Shown here in pieces: positions 19,012 to 27,359 of a stretch of 64,000 bases of DNA. This stretch comes from Paracoccaceae bacterium (lineage in GTDB: Bacteria; Pseudomonadota; Alphaproteobacteria; Rhodobacterales; Rhodobacteraceae): assembly GCA_030148745.1 (NCBI GenBank), contig JASBSV010000044.1, forward strand, positions 1 through 64,000, read 5' to 3'. Position 1 is the stretch's first letter; each line of letters starts with the position of its first letter. A model generated the notes under the pieces. It searched no databases. It saw only the letters and a program-made list of their open reading frames with translations, and was not told the origin of the DNA. A program made the position numbers and the translations under genes.

Positions 19012-20985
19012 ATGCAGGTCGAGAATATATCCAACATAGACGCGCTGTTATTTGTGCTGGGGCTTGTCGCGGTCTCGATCCTGATCTTTGTGATGATCCC
19101 GCGCGCCGATGCGCCGGCCCGGCCCGATGTTTTTGACGACGCCGCGATCACCGCGCATGACGCCGCGCTGCCGAAGTACCTTCTGACGGCGGCGCTGGCT
19201 TTGGTGGCCGGGGCGCTGCATCTGGCGATCAAGTCGATACCTCCGGTCGCCGCCTGGCTTGCCGAGGCGGGCCGCGGCGGGCATCTGGCGGCGAATATCG
19301 CCTATAGCCACATGATTATCGTGATGGGCGGCACCATCGCGGTCACCGGGCTGACCTGGTATGTTCTGCCGCGCGTTCTGCGCCGCCCGCTATACAGCGG
19401 GACGCTCGCGCATCTGGCATTCTGGGCCACGGTGGCCGGGGCCGGCGGCTTTTATCTCGTCAATCTGTCTGGCGGGGTGATCATGGGCGCGATGGTGCAT
19501 GGCGGCATGACCGAGGCTCAGGCCTCGGATACTTTGGGTTTGTGGCGCGCGCTGCCGACCGCCGCGGCAGCGGCTTTGATGGGGCTGGGTTACTGGATCT
19601 TTGTGGTCAATGTTCTGGTGACATGCTGGCAGGGACGCCGAAGCGCGGTTCCGCAGCCATTTGGCCATCTGGCCAAGTTTTTCGTGCTGGGAACGCTGGG
19701 GCTGTTGATCGGCACGGTGCAGGGCGTATTGCAGGTGGTGCCTGACAACGAGGACTGGCTTGCCGCAGCCGGTCAGGCAGGGCGCTATATCGATCCGATC
19801 TCGCATGCCCATATCAATCTTCTGACCGGTGTGATGATGCTGGCTGCGGGCATCCTGTTCTATCTTCTGGGCTCGCAGGGCGATACGGCCCCCGACCGGC
19901 GCCGCGCAAATCTGGTGTTCTGGACGCTTGGGCCGGGCTCGCTGGCGCTTTATCTGTCATTCCTGACGCTTGGCCTGCGCGAGGGCGACCTGATCGTCAC
20001 CCGTGGTCTGAGCTTTGCCGAAGCGGTCGCACGTCTGGGTGTTTGGCACGGCATACCGCTGGCTGTCAGCGGTATGGTGGTGCTTGCAGGCCTGTGGACG
20101 CTGTTTGCGACGATTTTGCGCCGTCTTGTGCAACAGATCGCCGGGCTGCCCGGGGCGGCGCTTGTATGTCTTGGGGTTGTGGTTTTGTTCATCGGCACGC
20201 TTCAGGGCGGCGTCCAGATCCTGCCTGCGGTCAAGATGTGGATGGCCGGCGCACAAATCGGCGGGCAGGAAATTGCCCGCACGCATGCGCAGTTCAACAT
20301 GCTTGGCGGCGTTTTGCCGGTCCTGCTGGGCGCCTCGATGATGATCGGGCGGCCGTTTCTGGGCGCGCCGCCGCCGCATGCACTGGGCCATCGCATGGCG
20401 CTGCTGATCGGCGCGGGCGCGGGGCTTTATTATGTCGCCTCGATGGGCGCGGCGTTTGCGATGGCGCGCGCTGAACACGGCACGATCGAGCCGCAGACGG
20501 CTATGGCGCTTCGGTCCATGGCGGCGCCGGTGATCATTGGCGGCGCTTTGCTCTATGCGCTGGCGCTGGCCATTCTGGTGCGGTTCATATGGCGATCGAC
20601 GCGCGGCTACCGCGCGTTGGCATGGCATCGTTTCAAGGCCGAACTGCTGCGCCATGACGCCCCGCAACAGCCATGGCGCGCACGGGTATCATTAGCCGGG
20701 CTTTTGGTGCCAGAGGGGCTGGCCGCGCTGTTTGGCTTTCCCGGACTGGGCTGGATCCTGGGCGGACGGGCCCTGATCGGTGTTCCGCTGATGTTTGGCG
20801 GGCCGGCGCTTGCCTGGGCGATCCTGCCGCTGATCTTTTCACCATATAGTCAGTTTGGCCGGCCCGATCTGGCATTGCCGGTGATCGAAGCTTACCTGTT
20901 GAGCAGTGCCGCGCTCTCGGTTTTGGCTCTCTGGTTTGTCCATTCTGTCGGGTCGGGCGCGGTTAAATCGAACAGCGCGCCGTAG
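19012..20985 (+). CDS. Large polytopic CcoN-related protein apparently lacking the CuB motif
   Basis: 657 aa; YSHMIIVMGG, SHAHINLLTG and THAQFNMLGG helices; no WWxxHN or HHH motif; starts 2 nt after the preceding stop. Confidence 0.75.
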   Translation: MQVENISNIDALLFVLGLVAVSILIFVMIPRADAPARPDVFDDAAITAHDAALPKYLLTAALALVAGALHLAIKSIPPVAAWLAEAGRGGHLAANIAYSHMIIVMGGTIAVTGLTWYVLPRVLRRPLYSGTLAHLAFWATVAGAGGFYLVNLSGGVIMGAMVHGGMTEAQASDTLGLWRALPTAAAAALMGLGYWIFVVNVLVTCWQGRRSAVPQPFGHLAKFFVLGTLGLLIGTVQGVLQVVPDNEDWLAAAGQAGRYIDPISHAHINLLTGVMMLAAGILFYLLGSQGDTAPDRRRANLVFWTLGPGSLALYLSFLTLGLREGDLIVTRGLSFAEAVARLGVWHGIPLAVSGMVVLAGLWTLFATILRRLVQQIAGLPGAALVCLGVVVLFIGTLQGGVQILPAVKMWMAGAQIGGQEIARTHAQFNMLGGVLPVLLGASMMIGRPFLGAPPPHALGHRMALLIGAGAGLYYVASMGAAFAMARAEHGTIEPQTAMALRSMAAPVIIGGALLYALALAILVRFIWRSTRGYRALAWHRFKAELLRHDAPQQPWRARVSLAGLLVPEGLAALFGFPGLGWILGGRALIGVPLMFGGPALAWAILPLIFSPYSQFGRPDLALPVIEAYLLSSAALSVLALWFVHSVGSGAVKSNSAP

Positions 20986-21054
20986 CAATACCTGCACCGC
21001 GGTGCAAAGGGGACGTCAGCGGCTGCATTCTGGCCGAGAGGGCGTCCGGTTGGA

Positions 21055-21083
21055 CCGCCCCGCCAAACCCCTTCCCGGGGCGG
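21055..21083 (+). other. Inverted repeat CCGCCCCG/CGGGGCGG in leader of oxidoreductase gene
   Basis: 8-bp perfect arms, 13-nt loop, just upstream of the RBS aaggag. Confidence 0.5.
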
Positions 21084-21104
21084 CTTGCATAAGGAGTATC
21101 TTTC

Positions 21105-22454
21105 ATGACCAAATCTTTCGATCTGATCGTTATCGGTGGCGGAACCGGTGGCAATGGCGTGGCACGCATGGCCGCTGCCGCAGGCTGGAGCGTGGCCAGC
21201 ATCGACAGCCTGCCGTTTGGCGGCACCTGTGCCCTGCGTGGCTGTGACCCCAAGAAAATGCTCGTCGCCGTGACCGAGGGCGTGGATTGGGCCCGCAATA
21301 TGGCCGGCAGGGGGCTTGAGGCGCAGGTTGACGTCAACTGGCCCGATATGATGGCCTTCAAGCGCAGTTTCACCGACGCAATGCCCGGCCGTATCGAAGG
21401 CGGGCTGGAAAAGGCCGGGGTCAGCGTGATGCACGGTCAGGCCCGCTTTACCGGGCCCGATACGATTGAGGTGGATGGCGAAAGCTATAGCGCGAAACAT
21501 TTCCATATCGCCACCGGCGCGCGGCCCATGACGCTGAACATTCCGGGCGAGGAGATGCTGATCACCAGCACCGATTTTCTTGAGCTTGAGAACAAGCCCG
21601 AGCGTATCGTTTTTGTCGGTGGCGGCTTTATCGCGATGGAATTTGCCCATATTACCAAACGTGCCGGTGCGCGCGATGTGACCGTTCTTGAGATGATGGA
21701 GCGTCCGCTTGGCAATTTCGATCCCGATCTTGTCGACATGGTGGTCGAAGCCACTGCAGAGCTGGGCATCGATCTGCAGACGCAGGCGAAGGTTCTGAAG
21801 ATCGAAAAGAACGGCGGCGGCTTCGATGTGACCTATCAGGCGCCCTCGGGCGACAAGGTGGTGACCTGCGATCTTGTGGTTCATGCCACGGGCCGGGTGC
21901 CCAATATTGATCAGCTGAACCTTGAGGCCGCCGGCATCGAATACGGCCCGCGCGGCATCAAGGTCAGCCCCTATATGCGCACCACGAACCCCAATGTCTT
22001 TGCCGCCGGAGATTGCGCCGACAGCGGCCCCAACCTGACGCCGGTTTCGGCCAATGAGGGGCGCATCGCGGGCAAGAACCTTTTGGCCGGCAAGGATGAG
22101 CGGGCGGTGGATTACCCGCCCATACCCAGCGTGGTTTTCACCCTGCCACAGCTTGCCTCGGTCGGCCTTTCACAGGCGCAGGCGCGTGAAAAGGGGCTGA
22201 AGTTCGAAACGCATTTTCAAAAGACCCAGGATTGGTATTCTTCTCTGCGGGTGGGCGCGTCGCACAGCGGTTTCAAACTGCTGGTCGAAGAGGGCAGCGG
22301 CCGGATACTGGGCGCGCATCTGATCGGACCGGGCGCCGAAGAGCAGATCAACCTTTTTGCCATGGCCATGGGGGCGGGGTTGAGCGCAAATCAGATCAAG
22401 GCGATGATATTTGCCTATCCCAGTTTTGCCTCCGACATCGGCTCTATGGTCTAG
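21105..22454 (+). CDS. FAD/NAD(P)-dependent disulfide oxidoreductase (glutathione reductase / MerA-like fold)
   Basis: GGGTGGNGVARMAAAAG FAD motif, redox motif GGTCALRGCDPKK, AAGDCAD; C-term FAYPSFASDIGSMV. Confidence 0.85.
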   Translation: MTKSFDLIVIGGGTGGNGVARMAAAAGWSVASIDSLPFGGTCALRGCDPKKMLVAVTEGVDWARNMAGRGLEAQVDVNWPDMMAFKRSFTDAMPGRIEGGLEKAGVSVMHGQARFTGPDTIEVDGESYSAKHFHIATGARPMTLNIPGEEMLITSTDFLELENKPERIVFVGGGFIAMEFAHITKRAGARDVTVLEMMERPLGNFDPDLVDMVVEATAELGIDLQTQAKVLKIEKNGGGFDVTYQAPSGDKVVTCDLVVHATGRVPNIDQLNLEAAGIEYGPRGIKVSPYMRTTNPNVFAAGDCADSGPNLTPVSANEGRIAGKNLLAGKDERAVDYPPIPSVVFTLPQLASVGLSQAQAREKGLKFETHFQKTQDWYSSLRVGASHSGFKLLVEEGSGRILGAHLIGPGAEEQINLFAMAMGAGLSANQIKAMIFAYPSFASDIGSMV

Positions 22455-22545
22455 GCAAGGGCCACAGGGCCAGCTGCAAAGACCCGCAAGGCGCTGCCGA
22501 AATTTTTTCGTCAGGTGATGGAACCAGTCCGGGGCGCTGCGTGTT

Positions 22546-22590
22546 TGTCCGGCAGGCAGACAGGCCTTGTATTTTCGGGCCTGCCGGACA
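22546..22590 (+). other. 12-bp perfect inverted repeat upstream of clpG-like gene
   Basis: TGTCCGGCAGGC (22546-22557) and GCCTGCCGGACA (22579-22590), 21-nt loop. Confidence 0.6.
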
Positions 22591-22776
22591 TTTACGAAAC
22601 AGACCCAAAGACGGATCGTTTGGCGAGGTGAGTGATGGCAATTTACGGCATCCACGACCATCCCAGAGGCCCTGTAAGCCCGCAGGTTTACCGGCCGGAT
22701 CTGCATGATCTGGATCAAGGCGGGCGCAGCGCAGCCGCGATACGATCATTACCCGTTACATGGAAAGGAGATAACG

Positions 22777-25695
22777 ATGGCAAACGGTATTTGTGATGTC
22801 TGCAAGACCCGCCCGGCGTCTTTCCGGGCGCAGGTTTCGGTCAATGGCGAACGCAAGATCATGGAGCTTTGCGACGAGGATTATCGCAAGCTTGCCCGGC
22901 GGCAGGCGCGCTCAAGCTCTCCTTTGGAATCGCTGTTCGGCGGCCGGTCGCTCTTTGACGAATTTTTCGGCGATGCCGCGCCCGGCGCGGGCCTGACGGG
23001 CGGCGCCTCGGGCGATGCTGCAAGCGATACCCCCGGTCAGCAGATCCCGATCAACCGGCGCAGCCGCCGTAGCGGCGGGGCCAATATCGCCGACCGGCTG
23101 AGCGAACAGGCCAACAAACTTTTGCAGGAGGCGGCTCAGAAAGCCGGAGAATACGGCCGCAGCGAGGTCGATACCGAGCATCTGCTGTTTGCCCTGACCC
23201 ATAGCGATGTCGTCAAAACCCTTTTGACGCAGTTCAAGATCGACGCCGATGACCTGCGCCGTCATATCGAGGGCGAGGCCCGGCGCGGTGAGCGCCGCGA
23301 AGGCGGCGAGATCGGCGTCAGCCCGCGGCTGAAAGATGCCCTGAACCGCGCCTTTGTCGCCTCTAATGAGCTGGGCCATTCCTATGTCGGGCCCGAGCAT
23401 CTGCTGGTAGGTCTGGCCGAAGAGGGTGAGGGCCTTGCCGCAGATATCTTGCGCAAATACGGGCTGACGCCGCAGGCCTTGCGCCAGCAGGTGACCAAAG
23501 TGGTGGGCCGCGGCGCCGAAGAGGGGCGTGTCGATACCCCCTCAAACACGCCCGATCTGGATGAGTTTAGCCGCGATCTGACCAAGCTTGCGCGCGAGGG
23601 CAAGCTGGACCCGGTCATCGGGCGCGCGCGCGAGATCGAGACCACGATCGAGGTTCTGGCCCGGCGTAAGAAGAACAACCCGGTTCTGATCGGTGAGCCG
23701 GGGGTGGGTAAAACCGCGATCATCGAAGGTCTGGCCCAGCGTATCGTGGCCGGTGAAGTGCCCGAGGCGCTGCGCGACAAACGTCTGGTCGAGCTGAACA
23801 TCAACTCGATGGTGGCCGGCTCCAAATACCGGGGCGAGTTTGAAGAGAGGGTGCAGAAGATCCTCAAGGAGATCACCGAACAAAAGGACGAGCTGGTCCT
23901 GTTCATCGACGAGATCCACACCATCGTCGGGGCCGGGCAGGGCGGCGGCGAAGGCGGGCTGGACATCGCCAATACCTTCAAGCCGGCGCTGGCGCGCGGC
24001 GAGCTGAACCTGATCGGCGCGACCACGCTGAACGAGTATCAGAAATACATCGAAAAGGATGCTGCACTGGAACGCCGGTTCCAGCCGGTCTATGTTGATG
24101 AGCCGACGGTGGCGCAGGTTATCATGATCCTGCGGGGCCTTCGCGATACGCTGGAAAGCCACCACAAGGTGACAATCACCGACGAGGCGATCATCGCCGC
24201 GGCCGAGCTTTCGGACCGCTATATCACCGGCCGTTTCATGCCCGACAAGGCGATCGATCTGATCGATCAGGCGGCGGCGCGGGTGAAAATCAGCGCCACC
24301 GCGCGCCCGATCGACGTGCAGGAGCTTGAGGCCGAGGTTGAACAGATCAAGCGCGAGCAGGATTACGCCGCCGCCCGCAAACAGTTCGACCGCGCCTCTG
24401 CGCTCAAGCACGAGCTGGAGGAAAAGCAGCAGGAGCTTGAGCAGCTTCTGGAAATCTGGAAGCGCGACCGCGCCTCGGCCACTGCCGAAGTCCGGGCCGA
24501 TCATGTTGCCCAGATCGTCAGCAAGCTGACCGGCGTTCCGGTGACCGAACTGACCAGCGAAGAGCGTGACAAGCTGCTGGCGATGGAAGAGCGGCTGCAT
24601 CAGCGCGTTATCGGTCAGGACGAGGCCGTGGCGGCGGTATCGGATGCCGTGCGGCTGGCCCGCGCGGGCCTGCGCGAAGGCTCGGCGCCGACGGCGACCT
24701 TCCTCTTTCTGGGCCCGACCGGCGTGGGTAAGACCGAACTTGCCAAGGCGGTGGCCGAAACGGTCTTTGGCGACGAGGATGCGATCATCCGCATCGATAT
24801 GTCCGAATATGGCGAGCGCCACTCGGTCGCGCGTCTGGTCGGGGCGCCGCCGGGCTATGTCGGTTATGACGAAGGGGGCCAGCTGACCGAACGGGTACGG
24901 CGCCGGCCCTATGCGGTGGTGCTGCTGGACGAGATCGAAAAGGCGCATCCGGATGTCTATAACATCCTGCTTCAGGTTTTTGACGATGGCCGGCTGACCG
25001 ATGGCAAGGGCCGCGTGGTGGATTTCACCAACACGATCATCATCGCCACCTCGAACCTTGGCGCCGATGTCATCCAGAAGAACCTGCACAAACGCGGCAG
25101 CGGTGAATTTGACCCTGCCCGCCAGAAGGCCGAACTGATGGAGGTTCTGCGCGGGCATTTCCGACCCGAGTTCATCAACCGGATCGACGAGATCATCGTC
25201 TTCCACTCGCTGAACCAGAGTGAGATCCGCAAGATCGTCGAGTTGCAGCTTGACCGTGTCGCCCGCATGGCCATGGGGCAGGGGATCGAGCTTGAGTTCG
25301 ACAAGGCGGTGACCGATCACTTTGCTGCCGTTGGCTTTCGCCCCGAGTTCGGCGCGCGCGAGCTGCGCCGGCTGATCCGCTCGGAGCTGGAAACCGAACT
25401 GGCGCGGGCGATGCTGGGCGGCAAGATCGAAGACGGCGACCGCGTGCGCGCCTCGTGGAGCGGCGAGGACCAGAAGATCACCTTTGAAAAGCTGCAGAAA
25501 AAGGATGCGGCCAAGGCCGCCGGCAACGGCAAGGCGCCGGGCAAGGCAGCGTCCGAGGGCAAATCCGGCAAGGCAAAGAAAGCCAAAAAGGCCAAGCCCA
25601 AAGGTGAGCCCGGCAAAGAAAGCGGCAAGGATCCAAGCCAGGGCCGCGACAGCGGCGGCGATCCCGCCGCAGACGGCCAAAGCCCCGGCCAATAG
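22777..25695 (+). CDS. clpG: ClpG/ClpK-like AAA+ disaggregase (Clp/Hsp100) with N-terminal CxxC zinc-binding-like N1 domain
   Basis: MANGICDVCKTRPASFRAQVSVNGERKIMELCDEDY N1-like domain, Clp N repeats, GEPGVGKT and GPTGVGKT Walker A, short coiled-coil M domain, no IGF/IGL ClpP loop seen, Lys/Ala/Gly-rich tail. Confidence 0.82.
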   Translation: MANGICDVCKTRPASFRAQVSVNGERKIMELCDEDYRKLARRQARSSSPLESLFGGRSLFDEFFGDAAPGAGLTGGASGDAASDTPGQQIPINRRSRRSGGANIADRLSEQANKLLQEAAQKAGEYGRSEVDTEHLLFALTHSDVVKTLLTQFKIDADDLRRHIEGEARRGERREGGEIGVSPRLKDALNRAFVASNELGHSYVGPEHLLVGLAEEGEGLAADILRKYGLTPQALRQQVTKVVGRGAEEGRVDTPSNTPDLDEFSRDLTKLAREGKLDPVIGRAREIETTIEVLARRKKNNPVLIGEPGVGKTAIIEGLAQRIVAGEVPEALRDKRLVELNINSMVAGSKYRGEFEERVQKILKEITEQKDELVLFIDEIHTIVGAGQGGGEGGLDIANTFKPALARGELNLIGATTLNEYQKYIEKDAALERRFQPVYVDEPTVAQVIMILRGLRDTLESHHKVTITDEAIIAAAELSDRYITGRFMPDKAIDLIDQAAARVKISATARPIDVQELEAEVEQIKREQDYAAARKQFDRASALKHELEEKQQELEQLLEIWKRDRASATAEVRADHVAQIVSKLTGVPVTELTSEERDKLLAMEERLHQRVIGQDEAVAAVSDAVRLARAGLREGSAPTATFLFLGPTGVGKTELAKAVAETVFGDEDAIIRIDMSEYGERHSVARLVGAPPGYVGYDEGGQLTERVRRRPYAVVLLDEIEKAHPDVYNILLQVFDDGRLTDGKGRVVDFTNTIIIATSNLGADVIQKNLHKRGSGEFDPARQKAELMEVLRGHFRPEFINRIDEIIVFHSLNQSEIRKIVELQLDRVARMAMGQGIELEFDKAVTDHFAAVGFRPEFGARELRRLIRSELETELARAMLGGKIEDGDRVRASWSGEDQKITFEKLQKKDAAKAAGNGKAPGKAASEGKSGKAKKAKKAKPKGEPGKESGKDPSQGRDSGGDPAADGQSPGQ

Positions 25696-25790
25696 GCCGA
25701 TAACGGGCGGGCGCGGCGCAACACTTGTGCCAAACCCACCCCCCATCTTACGTTGATGTTGTTTTGTAAGCTCTTGAACAAAGGAGTGGT

Positions 25791-26423
25791 ATGATGACCG
25801 ATACGCATGAGACCTCTGTCGATATCGACCGGCTATTCTGTACGCTTGCGCCCAACTGGCGGGCCTTCATCTTCCGCGGGGTTGTCGCGCTGATCATCGC
25901 GGTTCTGGCATGGATGATGCCGGCCGAGGCGGTTCTGACCCTGACAATCGTCTTTGGCGCCTTTGCCTTTGTCGACGGCGTCTTCGGGCTTTGGGCGGGA
26001 TATCGCAACATTCGCGCCGGCGAGCGCTGGGGCTGGCTTGTGTTCAGTGGCCTTCTTGGCATTGCCACCGGGCTTGTCGTGCTGATCGCGCCGCTTGTCG
26101 CCAGTTTCGTTTTGACGGTATTTCTGTGGACGATGATTGCCTTCTGGTCGGTCGCCTCGGGGGTGATGGAGATCCTTGCCGCGATCCGTCTGCGCAAGGA
26201 GATCGAGGGCGAATGGCTTTTGATGCTCAGTGGTGCGATCTCAGTGTTTCTGGGGGTCGCGGTCAGCTATTTTCTGATGGCCTATCCGGTCGACAGCCTT
26301 TTGGCGCTTGGCTGGGTTCTGGCCATTTATGCCACGGTCTTCGGTGTCACGATGATTTTGCTGGGTATCAAGCTGCGCGATGTCTGCAATAACAGCGGCA
26401 AGGATAAATCCGCCAAATCCTGA
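25791..26423 (+). CDS. hdeD: HdeD family acid-resistance membrane protein (DUF308)
   Basis: Six-TM DUF308 pattern: NWRAFIFRGVVALIIAVLAWMMPAEAVLTLTIVFGAFAFVDGVFGLWAGY. Confidence 0.85.
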   Translation: MMTDTHETSVDIDRLFCTLAPNWRAFIFRGVVALIIAVLAWMMPAEAVLTLTIVFGAFAFVDGVFGLWAGYRNIRAGERWGWLVFSGLLGIATGLVVLIAPLVASFVLTVFLWTMIAFWSVASGVMEILAAIRLRKEIEGEWLLMLSGAISVFLGVAVSYFLMAYPVDSLLALGWVLAIYATVFGVTMILLGIKLRDVCNNSGKDKSAKS

Positions 26424-26609
26424 CCGCCGCACCCCGCGTGGCGGCGTAAGGGGCCGAAAACCGGGCGGGCGGCGGCGAAAAAGCGCTGCCGCCTGCCGTG
26501 AAATGGCCGCGCAGGCCAAGTCTTACAAACTCGTATAATCTCCGACAATTATTCCCGGTTCGGGGCGTCTAGCTCTTCCTTCAGTTCACACAGCTCGAAG
26601 GATCGGCAG

Positions 26610-27359
26610 ATGACAGAGAATGCAATTGAATTTCGCGCACTGAGTCAGGCGTTCGGTAACTTCCAGGCGGTCAAGGCTTTGACCTTTGATGTCGCCGAGC
26701 GGGAAATATTCGGATTTCTGGGCCATAACGGCGCGGGGAAAACCACCACGATCCACATGCTGACCACTTTGGCGCGCCCCTCATCGGGAACCGCGCTGAT
26801 CAGCGGTCATGACATCGTCACCGATCCGTTGGGCGTGCGCCGCGAGATCGGTTATGTACCCGAAAACGTCCGGCTTTACGACACGCTTACCACTTGGGAA
26901 AATCTGGTCTTTTTCGCGCGGCTTTCGGGGCTGAGCGATGCAGAGGACCGGGTCAGCCAGGCGCTGGAGTTTCTGACCATAACCGATCTGCGCGACCGCC
27001 GTGTTGGCGAGTTTTCCAAAGGGATGCGCCAGCGCGTCGGCCTGGCCCAGGCGATCCTGCATCATCCCAAGGTCCTGTTTCTGGACGAGCCTTCCTCGGG
27101 GCTTGACCCGATGGGCATGAAGATGCTGCGCGATCTGATCGTGCGGCTGAATGACGAGTGGAACATGACGATCTTCATGAATACCCACCTGATCAGCGAG
27201 ATCGCCAAGACCTGCACCTCGATCGGCGTGCTGAGCCACGGTCAGCTTGTTTATCACGACACCATCGAGGCGGTGACACAACGCTTTGGCGATGATCGCT
27301 CGCTCGAAGAGCTTTACCTGTCGGTCGCCCCGGCGCTCGAGACCGAGGAGGCCGCCTGA
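26610..27359 (+). CDS. ABC transporter ATP-binding protein (NosF-like)
   Basis: Walker A GHNGAGKTT, signature FSKGMRQR, Walker B LFLDEPSSGLDP. Confidence 0.92.
   Translation: MTENAIEFRALSQAFGNFQAVKALTFDVAEREIFGFLGHNGAGKTTTIHMLTTLARPSSGTALISGHDIVTDPLGVRREIGYVPENVRLYDTLTTWENLVFFARLSGLSDAEDRVSQALEFLTITDLRDRRVGEFSKGMRQRVGLAQAILHHPKVLFLDEPSSGLDPMGMKMLRDLIVRLNDEWNMTIFMNTHLISEIAKTCTSIGVLSHGQLVYHDTIEAVTQRFGDDRSLEELYLSVAPALETEEAA

Noticed and set aside
17000-20985. Calling the small cluster ORFs CcoQ, CcoS or CcoP
   Set aside because: Sizes and positions tempt this, but sequence motifs (e.g. CcoP CxxCH pairs) are absent; left unnamed.
23542-25746. 734-aa minus-strand ORF
   Set aside because: Antisense to the clpG-like gene; low-complexity, composition typical of a high-GC shadow ORF; the plus strand has clear AAA+ motifs.
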